Assembly: GCA_963693315.1 (NCBI GenBank)
Contig: OY856186.1
Coordinates: 238,622,554 to 238,686,553 of the forward strand
Length of the DNA: 64,000 nt
Direction: 5' to 3'
Source: Diogma glabrata
Lineage: Eukaryota > Arthropoda > Insecta > Diptera > Cylindrotomidae
Shown: positions 23,120 through 33,300 of the stretch, one piece after another
Layout of the letters: each line of letters opens with the position of its first letter
Numbering within the stretch: position 1 is the stretch's first letter
Notes under the pieces: model-generated
The model's input: the letters and a program-made list of their open reading frames with translations, nothing else
What the model was told of the DNA's origin: nothing
Databases searched by the model: none
Made by a program: the position numbers and the translations under genes

Positions 23120-24058
23120 ACATGGAAATTTTTGAATTTGTTATAGTTTTTGAAATATTTTTGGAAAATTTTTAGTATCTGGAAAAAGTTTTAATTTTTG
23201 ATTTTGTTATAATTTTTGCAATATTTTTTGAATTTTGAAAAAAAAAAATAGAATTTTTGAATTTGTGAATTTTATCTATATATTTTCAGAATTTTGAAAA
23301 AAGTTTCAATTTTTGATTTTGTAAGAATTTTTGGAATATTTTTAAAATTTTGAAAAATTTTAAATATTTGATTTTATTATAATTTTTGGAATTCTGAAAA
23401 AGTTTCAATTTTTGATATTGTTTTAATTTTTTCAATATTTTTAGAATTTTGGAAAAAGTTTAAATTTTTGAATTTGTAAGAATTTTTGGAATATTATTAG
23501 AATTCAGAAAAAGTTTAAATATTTGATTTTATTACAATTTTTAATAATTTTGCGATTTTGAAAAAAGTTTGTGATTTTGATTTTGTCATAATTTTTGCAA
23601 TATTTTTAGAATTTTTGAAAAAAGTTTAATCTTTGATATTGTAATAATTTTTGGAACAGTTTTAGAATTTTGAAAAAAGTTTGATTTTATATAATTCTTA
23701 CAATATTTTTGAAATTTTGAAAATACGAATTTGTGATTTTGTAATATTTTCTCGAAACACTAAATGGAGAGGTTTTTGGTAGTTTGCTGATTGTATCATC
23801 TTTTCACTAAAATATTTTACTTTATGATCTGTTATAATTTTCCGGCAAAGTATTGATGTTTCGTGTTAGTTTTGTAATAAATTTCTAAACAGAGATAAAA
23901 CAAAACATGTACTAACAAAGAGTTATGTTTGATATACATCGCTGCCCAAAAATAAAAACCATGTCCTCATAAAAGTTTTTGCCGAAAACTATATAAAAAT
24001 CCTTAACCCAGACCGAAGTCTTGATATTTTAGAGCTGTGAGATTTCAGCCCCTCCATA
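23120..24058. repeat. Forward minisatellite plus right terminal inverted repeat
   Basis: Minisatellite blocks at 23,120-23,755, then the sub-terminal region (23,750-23,905) and the terminal repeat ending CAGCCCCTCCA at 24,056 followed by TA. Confidence 0.85.
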
Positions 24059-24461
24059 TTTTCATAAATAAATTTGGAAATATAAAGAGTCCAATCCAAC
24101 ATTACCATATAGGAATTTCATTACAAATAAAACAAGAAAATGGATTGAATTATTACAATAAATACAGTCTTTGTTTCTGTATCAACGCAGGAAAACCAAC
24201 AATGCAAAATCATTGAAAATGACATGAAAAATTAACATTAAAATTTGACCGATTGATAATTAATTTTACCAGACGTTACCGGCGCAACTCAAGGCCTTAT
24301 AGTTTTATCTCATATTGAAACTTGGCTTGATTCGAACGTCTTGCCAACCACTAACGTGGGATCAAATTGTGAAGACAATAAGAACAACAAAAACCCAAAC
24401 TCATACACAAAAACATGACACAAACAAACAACAACATAATACCAGGCGGTGACTCCTGCAC

Positions 24462-25140
24462 CGGAGGCTAGTGAAAATGTTCCTATAGTTTCCCACATGG
24501 CTTTTGTATCCTTATAAACATCTTTGAAAACATATTTGTGGAGAATATCTATAAGAAACAGTCGGTATTGAACGTCCGCAACTCTTTGGAGAGACAGGTT
24601 TCTAGGAGTACTGTAACGGCTAGGAAAAAAAATAAACATATATATGTTTGTGGTTCAGAAAAAAGGAAAAGCATTAATGCTAAGGCTGAGTTCGTTGACT
24701 CCTCACTGCACAAGTTACGTATAGTTGCGTGCATTGAGATTAAAAATTCCAACTAGGATCAGTCTGTGAGTTCGATTATGACTCCTCAGTCCATCACAAA
24801 TTCTGAATTTCAGGTAAAGCTTTTAAAATAAAACGAACACAAATAAACAAAGAACAGGGACTCTGAGGACCCTAAAACCCAGAGAAACCAAGACAATCAA
24901 CATCACTAAATCAAATATAATTATTAGATTAAAAAAATGATTGACTCACCCATTATTTGTAATAGATCTAGACCGCCATACTTCACCATCATTAGCCAAA
25001 CATAGTGCCTAAAACCTGAGTTCATGGGAATCAATCGTTGCACCAAAAGCGCAGGCGATTGTTGAACAGAAAAAATAATACAAAATAATAACCAATCATT
25101 GCACCAATGGTTCATTGCGAGTAAATACTTGACCAAATAC
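24462..25140 (-). other. Possible spliced coding remnant, unidentified (unit 1)
   Basis: On the minus strand a frame reading FRHYVWLMMVKYGGLDLLQI (25,000-24,950) ends at a consensus donor, ATGG|GTGAGT, near 24,950. Near 24,617 a strong acceptor (TTTTTTTTCCTAG) follows a pyrimidine tract, and behind it one frame runs RYSTPRNLSLQRVADVQYRL... to LASG at about 24,465. Joining at that donor with the phase seen leads instead into a short frame ending about 23 codons later. I do not recognise either peptide. It could be a captured host exon pair or chance, and unit 2 has the same structure. Confidence 0.2.
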
Positions 25141-25399
25141 TTGATTTTTGATAAATGTTATATAGCTAAAATTAACAAAATGTTGGCGTTTGACAAATAA
25201 TAGGGCGATAAAACTTCCAAAAGCAGATCTCTTTATATTAGGGCTAAAACCAATTGTCATAATACACGCGTTAAAATTTTACGCGCCACTAAAGGAATCC
25301 GGTCGTACTGGAACTTTACTCCAGAGATTGAAAATGATTTTATCAAAGCTTTTATTTTACAATTATTGATTAACCAGGGTAACCTTGTCGCCAAAACCA

Positions 25400-27480
25400 A
25401 AAGAAGACAGAATTGTTTCCGGTATATATCCAGAAAATTTCACCTGTCCAATCATCAATGAACAAAATGTATTTTCTTCCAAGAATTTTGCAGTCAACGC
25501 TGCTTTATCTTGATCTTAGCAAATGTGCTGGTTTTGAACGGTTTGTCATCTTTGAGACCGAAACGTAGCGCTGAAAGCCTGGTTTATCCACTACTCCTTG
25601 CTAAAGTTATGGAAAAAAATGATCAATCATTAACTAATACCACGTTCATATTACGATGAAATCAAGCTCGAAATCACCCAAAATTAAATTTAAAAAAACT
25701 ATTCACATTATCATTACCATGATTAAGCTTGAAATTCATTTGTACATATTTCAAATAAGTGCAAAATTTTTTAATTTCAGCTATGATAAAGATATTCAAA
25801 TAGATGTAGATTTTTGGCGTTTTTTTGGAGTCCAAATCTCCAAATACAAAACAAATTTTTTTGTATGATTCATCATTTTATTGAAATTTCGCAAAATCCA
25901 CGTTTTGTTTGAATTCAAAACAAAATATTTGAATTATTAAATGTCGCTTTTGAAGTAGGACTGCAATTTTTTATTGCAAATCAAATCGTCGCTTTAATAA
26001 TGAAACAACGTATTCTATTTATACGTTGTTTTTATATAATAGGTGCGCTGCATTCCCCATAAAGGTATCTTTGAATTGGCGTTTTTACATTTTCGAATTA
26101 TTTTATGACTGGGGGTCAGAATTAATAAATTATAAATTAACGTCCATGCAAATGCATGCGCACATCAAACTTTAAACTCAAATATCTCGAAACTATACTT
26201 TTGCGTATACGTCATTTCATTATTAAAGCGACGAAATATTCAGGGCTGCTTAGCGTGATTGTGAATGGATTTGATTGAAATCAGCTTTTGACATGGTTTT
26301 AATTTTGTATGGAGAAATTAATGAAAACAAGCTGACAATCGATCTGAAATCATAAATTATGTGAAATCTTGGTAATGTGAACGTAGTCGGTAAATTTTGA
26401 AAACAACAATCGTGTTCACGACCACCAATATGAATTTCGCAAGGTACGGTCTACTCATCATGTCAGTCATCACGAAAAAATGGGGTAAAGGAATTCATTA
26501 CTTAGGTAAGTCTGATATTATTTTCCTTGACATATCTAAGGCGTTTGACAGAGTTTGAGATCGGTCTGTTATCAACAAATTAATTTCTTATGGAGTTTAT
26601 AAATTCTTTATTTGTTGACTAGAAGAGTTTTTATCCCAGAGATATTCAGAGTAGTGCTAGATGGTGCTTTGTCAGCTACATTCGCAAATCGCAATACAAG
26701 GCGGTGTTCTTCATAGTTCAATTTTATCACTGACCCTTTTTCGGATCTTTTTCAACGATTTGATATGTGTCTCCACAAATCCTATTTTTAGCTTTGCTGA
26801 CGACAGTTCTATCTTCCATTGTTATTCTTTTAAAAAACAACCATCTGGTTTCTAACTAAGTTTTACCGTCGTAAAAAAGGGTTGCATTCTTAAATGTTCA
26901 TCTTGAAATAATTCTGGACATGAGGTGGACGGAATCTTGTGCCATTTTATTACGGGAAAGCTTTTTCTCTCCATTTGAACATACTACGATATATAAAGCA
27001 TATATAAAACCGATCCTCGAATTCAACTCCCATTTATGAGCTGCAGCACCAAAAATCTTTTTATAATTTTGTCGAAGGAGTTCACAGGCGTATATTGAAG
27101 CTGATTGATCATCCAATAATAACATCGGGTATGAATTTGCTGTATCATAAAGAATAGTGAATATAGTTTTTATGCTTTGCTACAGAAACTACTATAGCAA
27201 ATGCTCTAAATAAATTAATAACCTAATGTTTCCATTCTTAAATCTTTACAAGCGACAAGCCGATCTTTGCATTTCCATAAACATATCGTGGCAATCTCAT
27301 ATGTAAGAATATCTAATTATAAAATTACTCCTTCATTTTAAGGTCCGTATACTGGTGGAATCGATTACCAAAAAATATTTCCCTACTACGTACAATCCTC
27401 AGGTTATTAAATCCGCAATACATCAAAATAATCGCCCCAGCCCTATCCCATGTCCTTAACTTTCAACCTTTTAACTTTCT
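25400..27480 (+). pseudogene. LINE reverse transcriptase remnant, unit 1 (second half of the split LINE)
   Basis: Decayed plus-strand RT. Readable pieces: a pre-RT segment (LDLSKCAG near 25,510; LLLAKVMEKNDQSL near 25,590), YEFRKVRSTHH near 26,430, motif A IIFLDISKAFDRV near 26,520, GGVLHSSILSLTLFRIFFND near 26,700-26,760 (the PQGS turn is degraded), motif C FSFADDSS near 26,790, HLWAAAPK-like residues near 27,040 and a C-terminal LVESITKKYFPTTYNPQVIK near 27,350. Many stops and frameshifts occur, so it is inactive. A MITE (25,987-26,233) interrupts it. The same-strand endonuclease remnant at 16.2-16.95 kb is probably its 5' half. Clade is uncertain (jockey/CR1-like). Confidence 0.75.
25987..26233. 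mobile_element. 247-bp MITE present only in unit 1
   Basis: The ends are a perfect 19-bp inverted repeat, CGTCGCTTTAATAATGAAA, flanked by AAAT on both sides (25,983-25,986 and 26,234-26,237). Unit 2 has the uninterrupted site with a single AAAT (37,920-37,923). This is a filled/empty pair showing insertion with a 4-bp duplication; if one base is moved into the terminus the duplication could be counted shorter. It has no coding capacity, and the superfamily is not assigned. Confidence 0.9.
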
Positions 27481-28221
27481 TTTCCTATAGTTGACGCGTG
27501 CATCAAGTGCCGGTAAAAAACGTACGAAATTTACATTTATTCTGCATTTGAACGAATAATAAAAACGATGTGATACGAAATTTAATTATTGATAATTTAA
27601 TAATATAGAATTATTTCTAATTTTTTTTTTATTTTTTTTTGTGCCGTATAAGTTCCATATAGGAACGTAGGCTAATTATAAGTTGCCCTCATTTGTATTA
27701 AAATCATCAGTTCACTCAAATGTTTGGTCGAAATTTACTTGAAGACTTAGTTTTTAATTGATTAGTTTTATATGCCTATAGTTTTTTTCAATTTATCAAC
27801 TATATTAGTTATCTATCGGGTAATTGGAAAACCAGTGTGTTGATAGTTTTAATTATTTTGCTTAATAGATGGGAATCAAAATCCAGCGTTCAAGATCCAG
27901 CGTGCTCAACACACTAATAGAATTAGATGGAATATAGAACATAGAATTAGATAATAGAAAAATTGAAAAAATAGTTGACATTTTCTAAAATTGCTATTGT
28001 CATTTAATATTTTATGAAATAATAGTTTCGTGTTTGAAATATTAAATAAACTAATTTTAATTTATTTGCTACAAAACAGTAAGCAGAAAACAAATTTTTA
28101 TAGGAAAGGTAATGAAAAGAAACACAAAGAATAAACGGCAACTTTGAATAATTAATTTTAGTGAATTAAAAGATTATTATATTCTTTTATGATTTTTGTT
28201 TATCTTTTTTTAATTCACTGA

Positions 28222-28850
28222 AAAAAATGTCTAACATGTTATTAATGACATGTTATCATTAAAATCTGTGTCATAAACACAACGAAAATTTCACTATCAC
28301 AACGAAATATGGCATTAAAAGTTTAAAAATTTAATGACATAATTTATCTGTGTCATTAAACACATGAATTTTCTCAAACAAAAAAATTAATGAATTTGTA
28401 ATTGTTTAACGTTTGTTGTCATTAATAACATGCATTGTGGCATTAAAATATAAAAATTAAAAAATTATGACCAATTTGCCTAATTTAATGATAAAATATC
28501 CTAATTTTATGACATATAAATATTTTGACATAATTTTATGATTTTTGTTCATTGATTTATGTTCTATTTTGAAAAATTCATGAAACTTTAGCATAGAGTT
28601 ATGAAATAGTTACCGTTAAGACATCATCTTGGCACGTAGCTATATTCAACAACAAATTAGTTTTACTTTAACTTTCTTCCGAGTCGTCCCGACTTTTAGT
28701 AATAACTTAGATTAGAAAATAATTATTTTACAGTTCAATTAAACTAATAATAAAATAGTGGAAAGTGAACAATTAATAATAATAATAAAAGTGAATAATT
28801 AAGAATAATAAAAACAACTGTAAGTTTGTGTATTTATTTGCACTGAAAAA
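28222..28850 (+). repeat. About 630-bp repeat, copy in unit 1
   Basis: It begins CACTGAAAAAAATGTCTAAC and is rich in TTAATGACA / ACATG motifs. It is followed at 28,841 by the start of a second copy that is cut by the duplication junction at 28,881. Other copies are at 39,905-40,529 and 40,526-41,150. Confidence 0.8.
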
Positions 28851-28929
28851 AATTTCTAACATGTTATCAATTACATGTTAACCTCGGAATTTCGGAAAAA
28901 TTTTGGTGCCAAACGACTATGAATGATAA

Positions 28930-29745
28930 GCGGAGACGGAAAAACAAAAAAAAAAAAATAACGTTACTGCTTTTGGTTCACAAATCGAATATATATTATA
29001 TTCATATTCGTCGCTCAAAAGAAGCCAGTTTTTATAACAAATTATTAAAATCAAATATACTTTGCGCTTACCACTGGTGGGTGCTATGTCCAAAATAAAA
29101 TTTGATTGCAACATTTATTAATTTCATAAACTGTTACTAACTTGAATACTAACGTTACTGCTTTTGGTCCACCAATTAAATATATATTATATTCATATTG
29201 GTCGCTCAAAAGTAGCCAGTTTTTATAACAAATTATTAAAATCAAATATACTTTGCGCTTACCACTGGTGGGTGCTATGTCCAAAGTAAAATTTGATTGT
29301 AACATTTATTATGTAAACCGTTACTAACTTAAATACTAACATTACTGCTTTTGGTCCACCAATTGAATATATATTATATTCATGTTGGTCGCTCAAAAGT
29401 AGCCAGTTTTTATAACAAATTATTAAAATCAAATATACTTTGCGCTTACCACTGGTGGGTGCTATGTCCAAAGTAAAATTTGATTGTAACATTTTTTATG
29501 TAAACCGTTACTAACTTAAATACTAACATTACTGCTTTTGGTCCACCAATTGAATATATATTATATTCATGTTGGTTGCTCAAAAGTAGCCAGTTTTTAT
29601 AACAAATTATTAAAATCAAATATACTTTGCGCTTACCACTGGTGGGTGCTATGTCCAAAGTAAAATTTGATTGTAATATTTATTAATTTGAAATCTGCTT
29701 TGCGCTTTTCACTGGTGGGGGCTATGTCCAAAGCAGAATTTGATT
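28930..29745 (-). repeat. 187-bp satellite array (unit 2)
   Basis: Same array as in unit 1, same copy number, with single-base differences such as TTGGTTGCTC for TTGGTCGCTC near 29,573. The unit boundary lies at its left edge. Confidence 0.9.
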
Positions 29746-29883
29746 TGTAAGCTGTTACTAACTCAAACTAAAGCTTACCTTATTTTATTTTCCTTAAATG
29801 CACTTTTTCACTAACTTTTACTCACAAATCTTACAAGTTTTTAATCACAAATCACAAGATTGAAGAAAAATTGTTAAACTACC

Positions 29884-30005
29884 AAAATATATAAATGCTT
29901 ATAAACTAAAAATAGTCTACACTTCTAGCGAAGTATAATTTTGGTTTATATAGGAGTTGATGTTTATATAGGAATTTGTTTATATAGGAGTTGATGTTTA
30001 TATAG
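29884..30005. repeat. 122-bp block in unit 2 missing from unit 1
   Basis: Contains the short tandem TTTATATAGGAGTTGATG / TTTATATAGGAATTTG twice, next to a single GAATTTGTTTATATAGG shared with unit 1. The repeat at both edges suggests the difference arose by slippage or unequal exchange. Confidence 0.8.
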
Positions 30006-30329
30006 GAATTTGTTTATATAGGAAAAAAGTTTTTGTTTTTTTATACTTCGCTAGAAATGCATCCTAACTTTTGTTTATATAGAAAAAAAAGTTTTTGTTT
30101 TCTTATACTTAGCTGGAAATGTAGGCTAATTTTTGGTTTATAAGCGATCTAATATTGATGTAAGAAAAAGTTTTTGTTGTCAAAAAAATGTTTTCAAGTG
30201 CGTCAAAACAAAGATTTTGATTTATTTTTTTACCCAATTTTTTGGAAAAAAATAAAATTAATTGTTTGTATGAAACGAAATTTTTCTGTTTTTATGACGT
30301 AAATGTAATTGAAAAAAAAGTAAAAATTT

Positions 30330-33300
30330 GAACGTAATTTTGGAAAAAGTTTGAATATATAAGAATTTTTGGAATATTATTAGAAAAAGTTTAAATATTT
30401 GATTTTATTCTAATTTTTGGAACATTTTTAGAATATTGAAAACAAAATTTTTGAATTTCAAAAAATATATTTTTAGAATTTTGAAAAAAGTTTCAATTTT
30501 TGATTTTGTAAGAATTTTTGGAATATATTTAGAATTTTGAAAAATTTTAAATTTTAGATTTTATTATAATTTTTGGAATATTATTAGAATTTAGAAAAAG
30601 TTTAATATTTGATATTATTTCGAATTTTGAAAAAAGTTTCAATTTTTGATTTTGTAAGAATTTTTGGAACATTTTTAGAAATTTGAAAAATTTTAAATTT
30701 TTGATTTTATTATAATTTTGGAAAGTCTCAATTTTTTGAATTTATAAGAATTTTTGAGAAATATTAGAATTTAGAAAAAGTTTAAATATTTGATTTTATT
30801 CTAACTTTTGGAATATTTTTAGAATTTTGAACAAAAAATTTTTGAATTTTAAATATATTTTTAGAATTTTGAAAAAAGTTTCTATTATTGATTTTGTAAG
30901 AATTTTTGGAATATTTTTAGAATTTTGAAAAATTTTAAAGTCTCAATTTTTTGAATCTATAAGAATTTTTTGAATATTATTAGAATTTAAAAAAAGTTTA
31001 AATATTTGATTTTATTCTAATTTTTGGAATATTTTTAGAATTTTGAAAAATAGAATTTTTGAATTTTAAATTTTTTTTTAGAATTTTGAAAAAAGTTTCA
31101 ATTTTTGATTTTGTAAGAATTTTTGGAATATTTTTAGAATTTTGAAAAAGTTTAAATCTTTGATTTTATTATAATTTTGGAAAAAATTCAATTTTTGATA
31201 TTGTTATAATTTTTGGAATAATTTTAGAATTTTGAAAAATTTTAAATTTTTGATTTTATTATAATTTTGGAAAAAGTTTTTTTGATTTTGTTTTAATTTT
31301 TACCAGTTTTAGAATTTTGAAAAAAGTTTTAATACATGATTTTAATAATTTTTGGAATATTTTTAGAATTTTGAAAAAAGTTTGAATTTTTTATTTTATC
31401 AAAATCAAATATTAAAACTTTTCAAAATCCAAAAAATATTCCAAAAATTAGAATAAAATTAAATATTTAAACTTTTTCTAAATTCCAATATTCCAAAAAT
31501 TCTTAAAAATTCAAACTGTTTCCGAAATTCTTAAAATATTGCAAAAATTATTACAAAATCAATAATTGAAAATATTTTCAAAATTCCAGAAATCATAATA
31601 AAATCAAAAATTTAAAATTTTTCAAAATTCTTAAAAAATTTCAAAAATTCTTACAAAATCAAAAATTAAAACTATTTTCAAAATTCTGAAAAATATACAA
31701 AATTCAAAAATTCTATTTGTTCCAAAATTCTAAAAATATTACAAAAAATTATGACAAAATCAAAAATTCAAACATTTTCCAAAATTCTAAAAATATTGCT
31801 AAAATTATTACAAAATCAAAAAATATTGTAAAAATTAAATAAAATCAAAAATTCAAAATTTTTTAAAATTCTAAAAATATTCCAAAAATTATTACAAAAT
31901 CAAAGATTGAAACCTTTTTCAAAAAGTCCAAAAATATTGCAAAAATTATAACAAAATCAAAACTTAACTTTCTCAAAATTCCAAAAATATTCCAAATATT
32001 AGAATAAAATAGAATATTTAAACTTTTTCTAAATTCTAATAATATTCCAAAAATTCTTAAAAATTCCAACCCTTTCCAAAATTCTAAAAATATTGCAAAA
32101 ATTATAACAATATCAAAAATTGAAACTTTTTTCAAAATTCCAAAAATTATAATAAAATCTAAAATTTAAAATTTTTCAAAATTCTAAAAATATTCCAAAA
32201 ATTCTTACAAAATCGAAAATTGAAACTTTTTTCAAAAACTCTAAAATTATATATAAAAGAATTCATTTTTTTTTTCAAAATTCTAAAAATATTGCAAAAA
32301 TTATAACAAAAACAATTTTCCAAAATTTTAAAAATATTGCAAAAATTATTACAAAATCAAAAATACAAACTTTTTTCAAAATTGCAAAAATAAAACTAAC
32401 AATTCAAAAATTTCTATGTCCAATTTCATTTCAATTTAATTTACGTCATAAAAACAGCTAAATTTTTTTTTCCAAAAAATTGGCTAAAAAAATAAATGAA
32501 ACCATTTTTTGACACGCTTTTTTCAATAATAATAAAATAAAATTCAAACAAATAATTAATTTTATTTTTTTCCAAAAAATTGGGTAAAAAATCTTTCTTT
32601 TGAACTTGACAACATTTGAACACTTGACAACATTTTTTTGTCAAACTTATAATGCCATAAATCTCAATAATAATAAATAAAATAAAATTTCATTTCAAAC
32701 ACAAACATTTTATTTTTTTCCAAAAATTGTGTAAAAAAATAAATAAAAATTTTTCTTTTGACACACTTGACAACATTTTTTTGACAAACTTATAAAGCAA
32801 TAATCTAGATTTTGGTCTCACATACCAATCCCGACCATCAAGATTTCTCCAAATTCAATGTTCCTTTCCTACTCGTAATCACTTAAAATGAACGTTTTTT
32901 AAGCCAAAAATATGCAAATTTCCTTGTTTTGACACACTTAATGATTTTTTTGACACACTTCCGGTACAGTTATCGAACACAGCGTCCTTTCGGACCTGTC
33001 CCTTGAGTATACCTATTTTTAGAAAAAAAAATTTTTGAAATCCCTCCAGTGGTTTTCCCTGCAGCGTAGGTAATGACGGCCGGACGGCCGGCCGACAGAC
33101 AGACATACATTTTTTTTTTTGCCTTTTTAGAATCAGGAGGTCCTAAAACGTCGAGAAATGCCAAAAAAAGTGGGGGTAAGAATTTCACTTTTGGCTCATG
33201 AATGTAATACTTAGGTCTTTCAGACCGAAGTAATTAAAACAAAGCTGAGTCATTATTGTTTTAAATTAAGGAATATTTTCTTATATGCATACTGATTACA

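Larger units (their letters stand above)
17027..24058. mobile_element. 7-kb unclassified terminal-inverted-repeat element, no coding capacity
   Basis: The left end (TGGAGGGGCTGAAATCTCAC from 17,029) and right end (its reverse complement finishing at 24,056) match over about 140 bp with few differences. Both are flanked by TA. Inside, in order: 187-bp satellite (17.29-18.12 kb), plus-oriented minisatellite (18.59-19.50), the same minisatellite inverted (19.50-20.50), 120-bp repeats (20.54-20.90), GC-rich core (20.93-21.33), spacer, an inverted inner copy of the right sub-terminal region (21.79-21.94), inverted minisatellite, 120-bp repeats, second core (22.70-23.11), plus minisatellite and right end. 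No transposase motif was seen in any frame. Related pieces occur at 28.9-36.0, 41.3-42.5 and 61.4-62.65 kb. The superfamily is unknown to me. Confidence 0.8.
17252..28881. repeat. Unit 1 of an 11.65-kb direct tandem duplication
   Basis: The sequence from 17,252 (GAATTTCGGAAAAATTTTGG nearby) through 28,881 is repeated almost base for base from 28,882. The junction reads ...ACATGTTAAC followed by CTCGGAATTTCGG. The left flank of unit 1 (GGGCTTCAT) and the right flank of unit 2 (ATTAAAATCTG) are not duplicated there. Differences between units are few and countable; see the findings. Confidence 0.9.

Noticed and set aside
26898..27125. 75-codon minus-strand ORF duplicated at 38,584-38,811
   Set aside because: Antisense to the C-terminal part of the plus-strand LINE remnant; duplication only reflects the 11.65-kb repeat.
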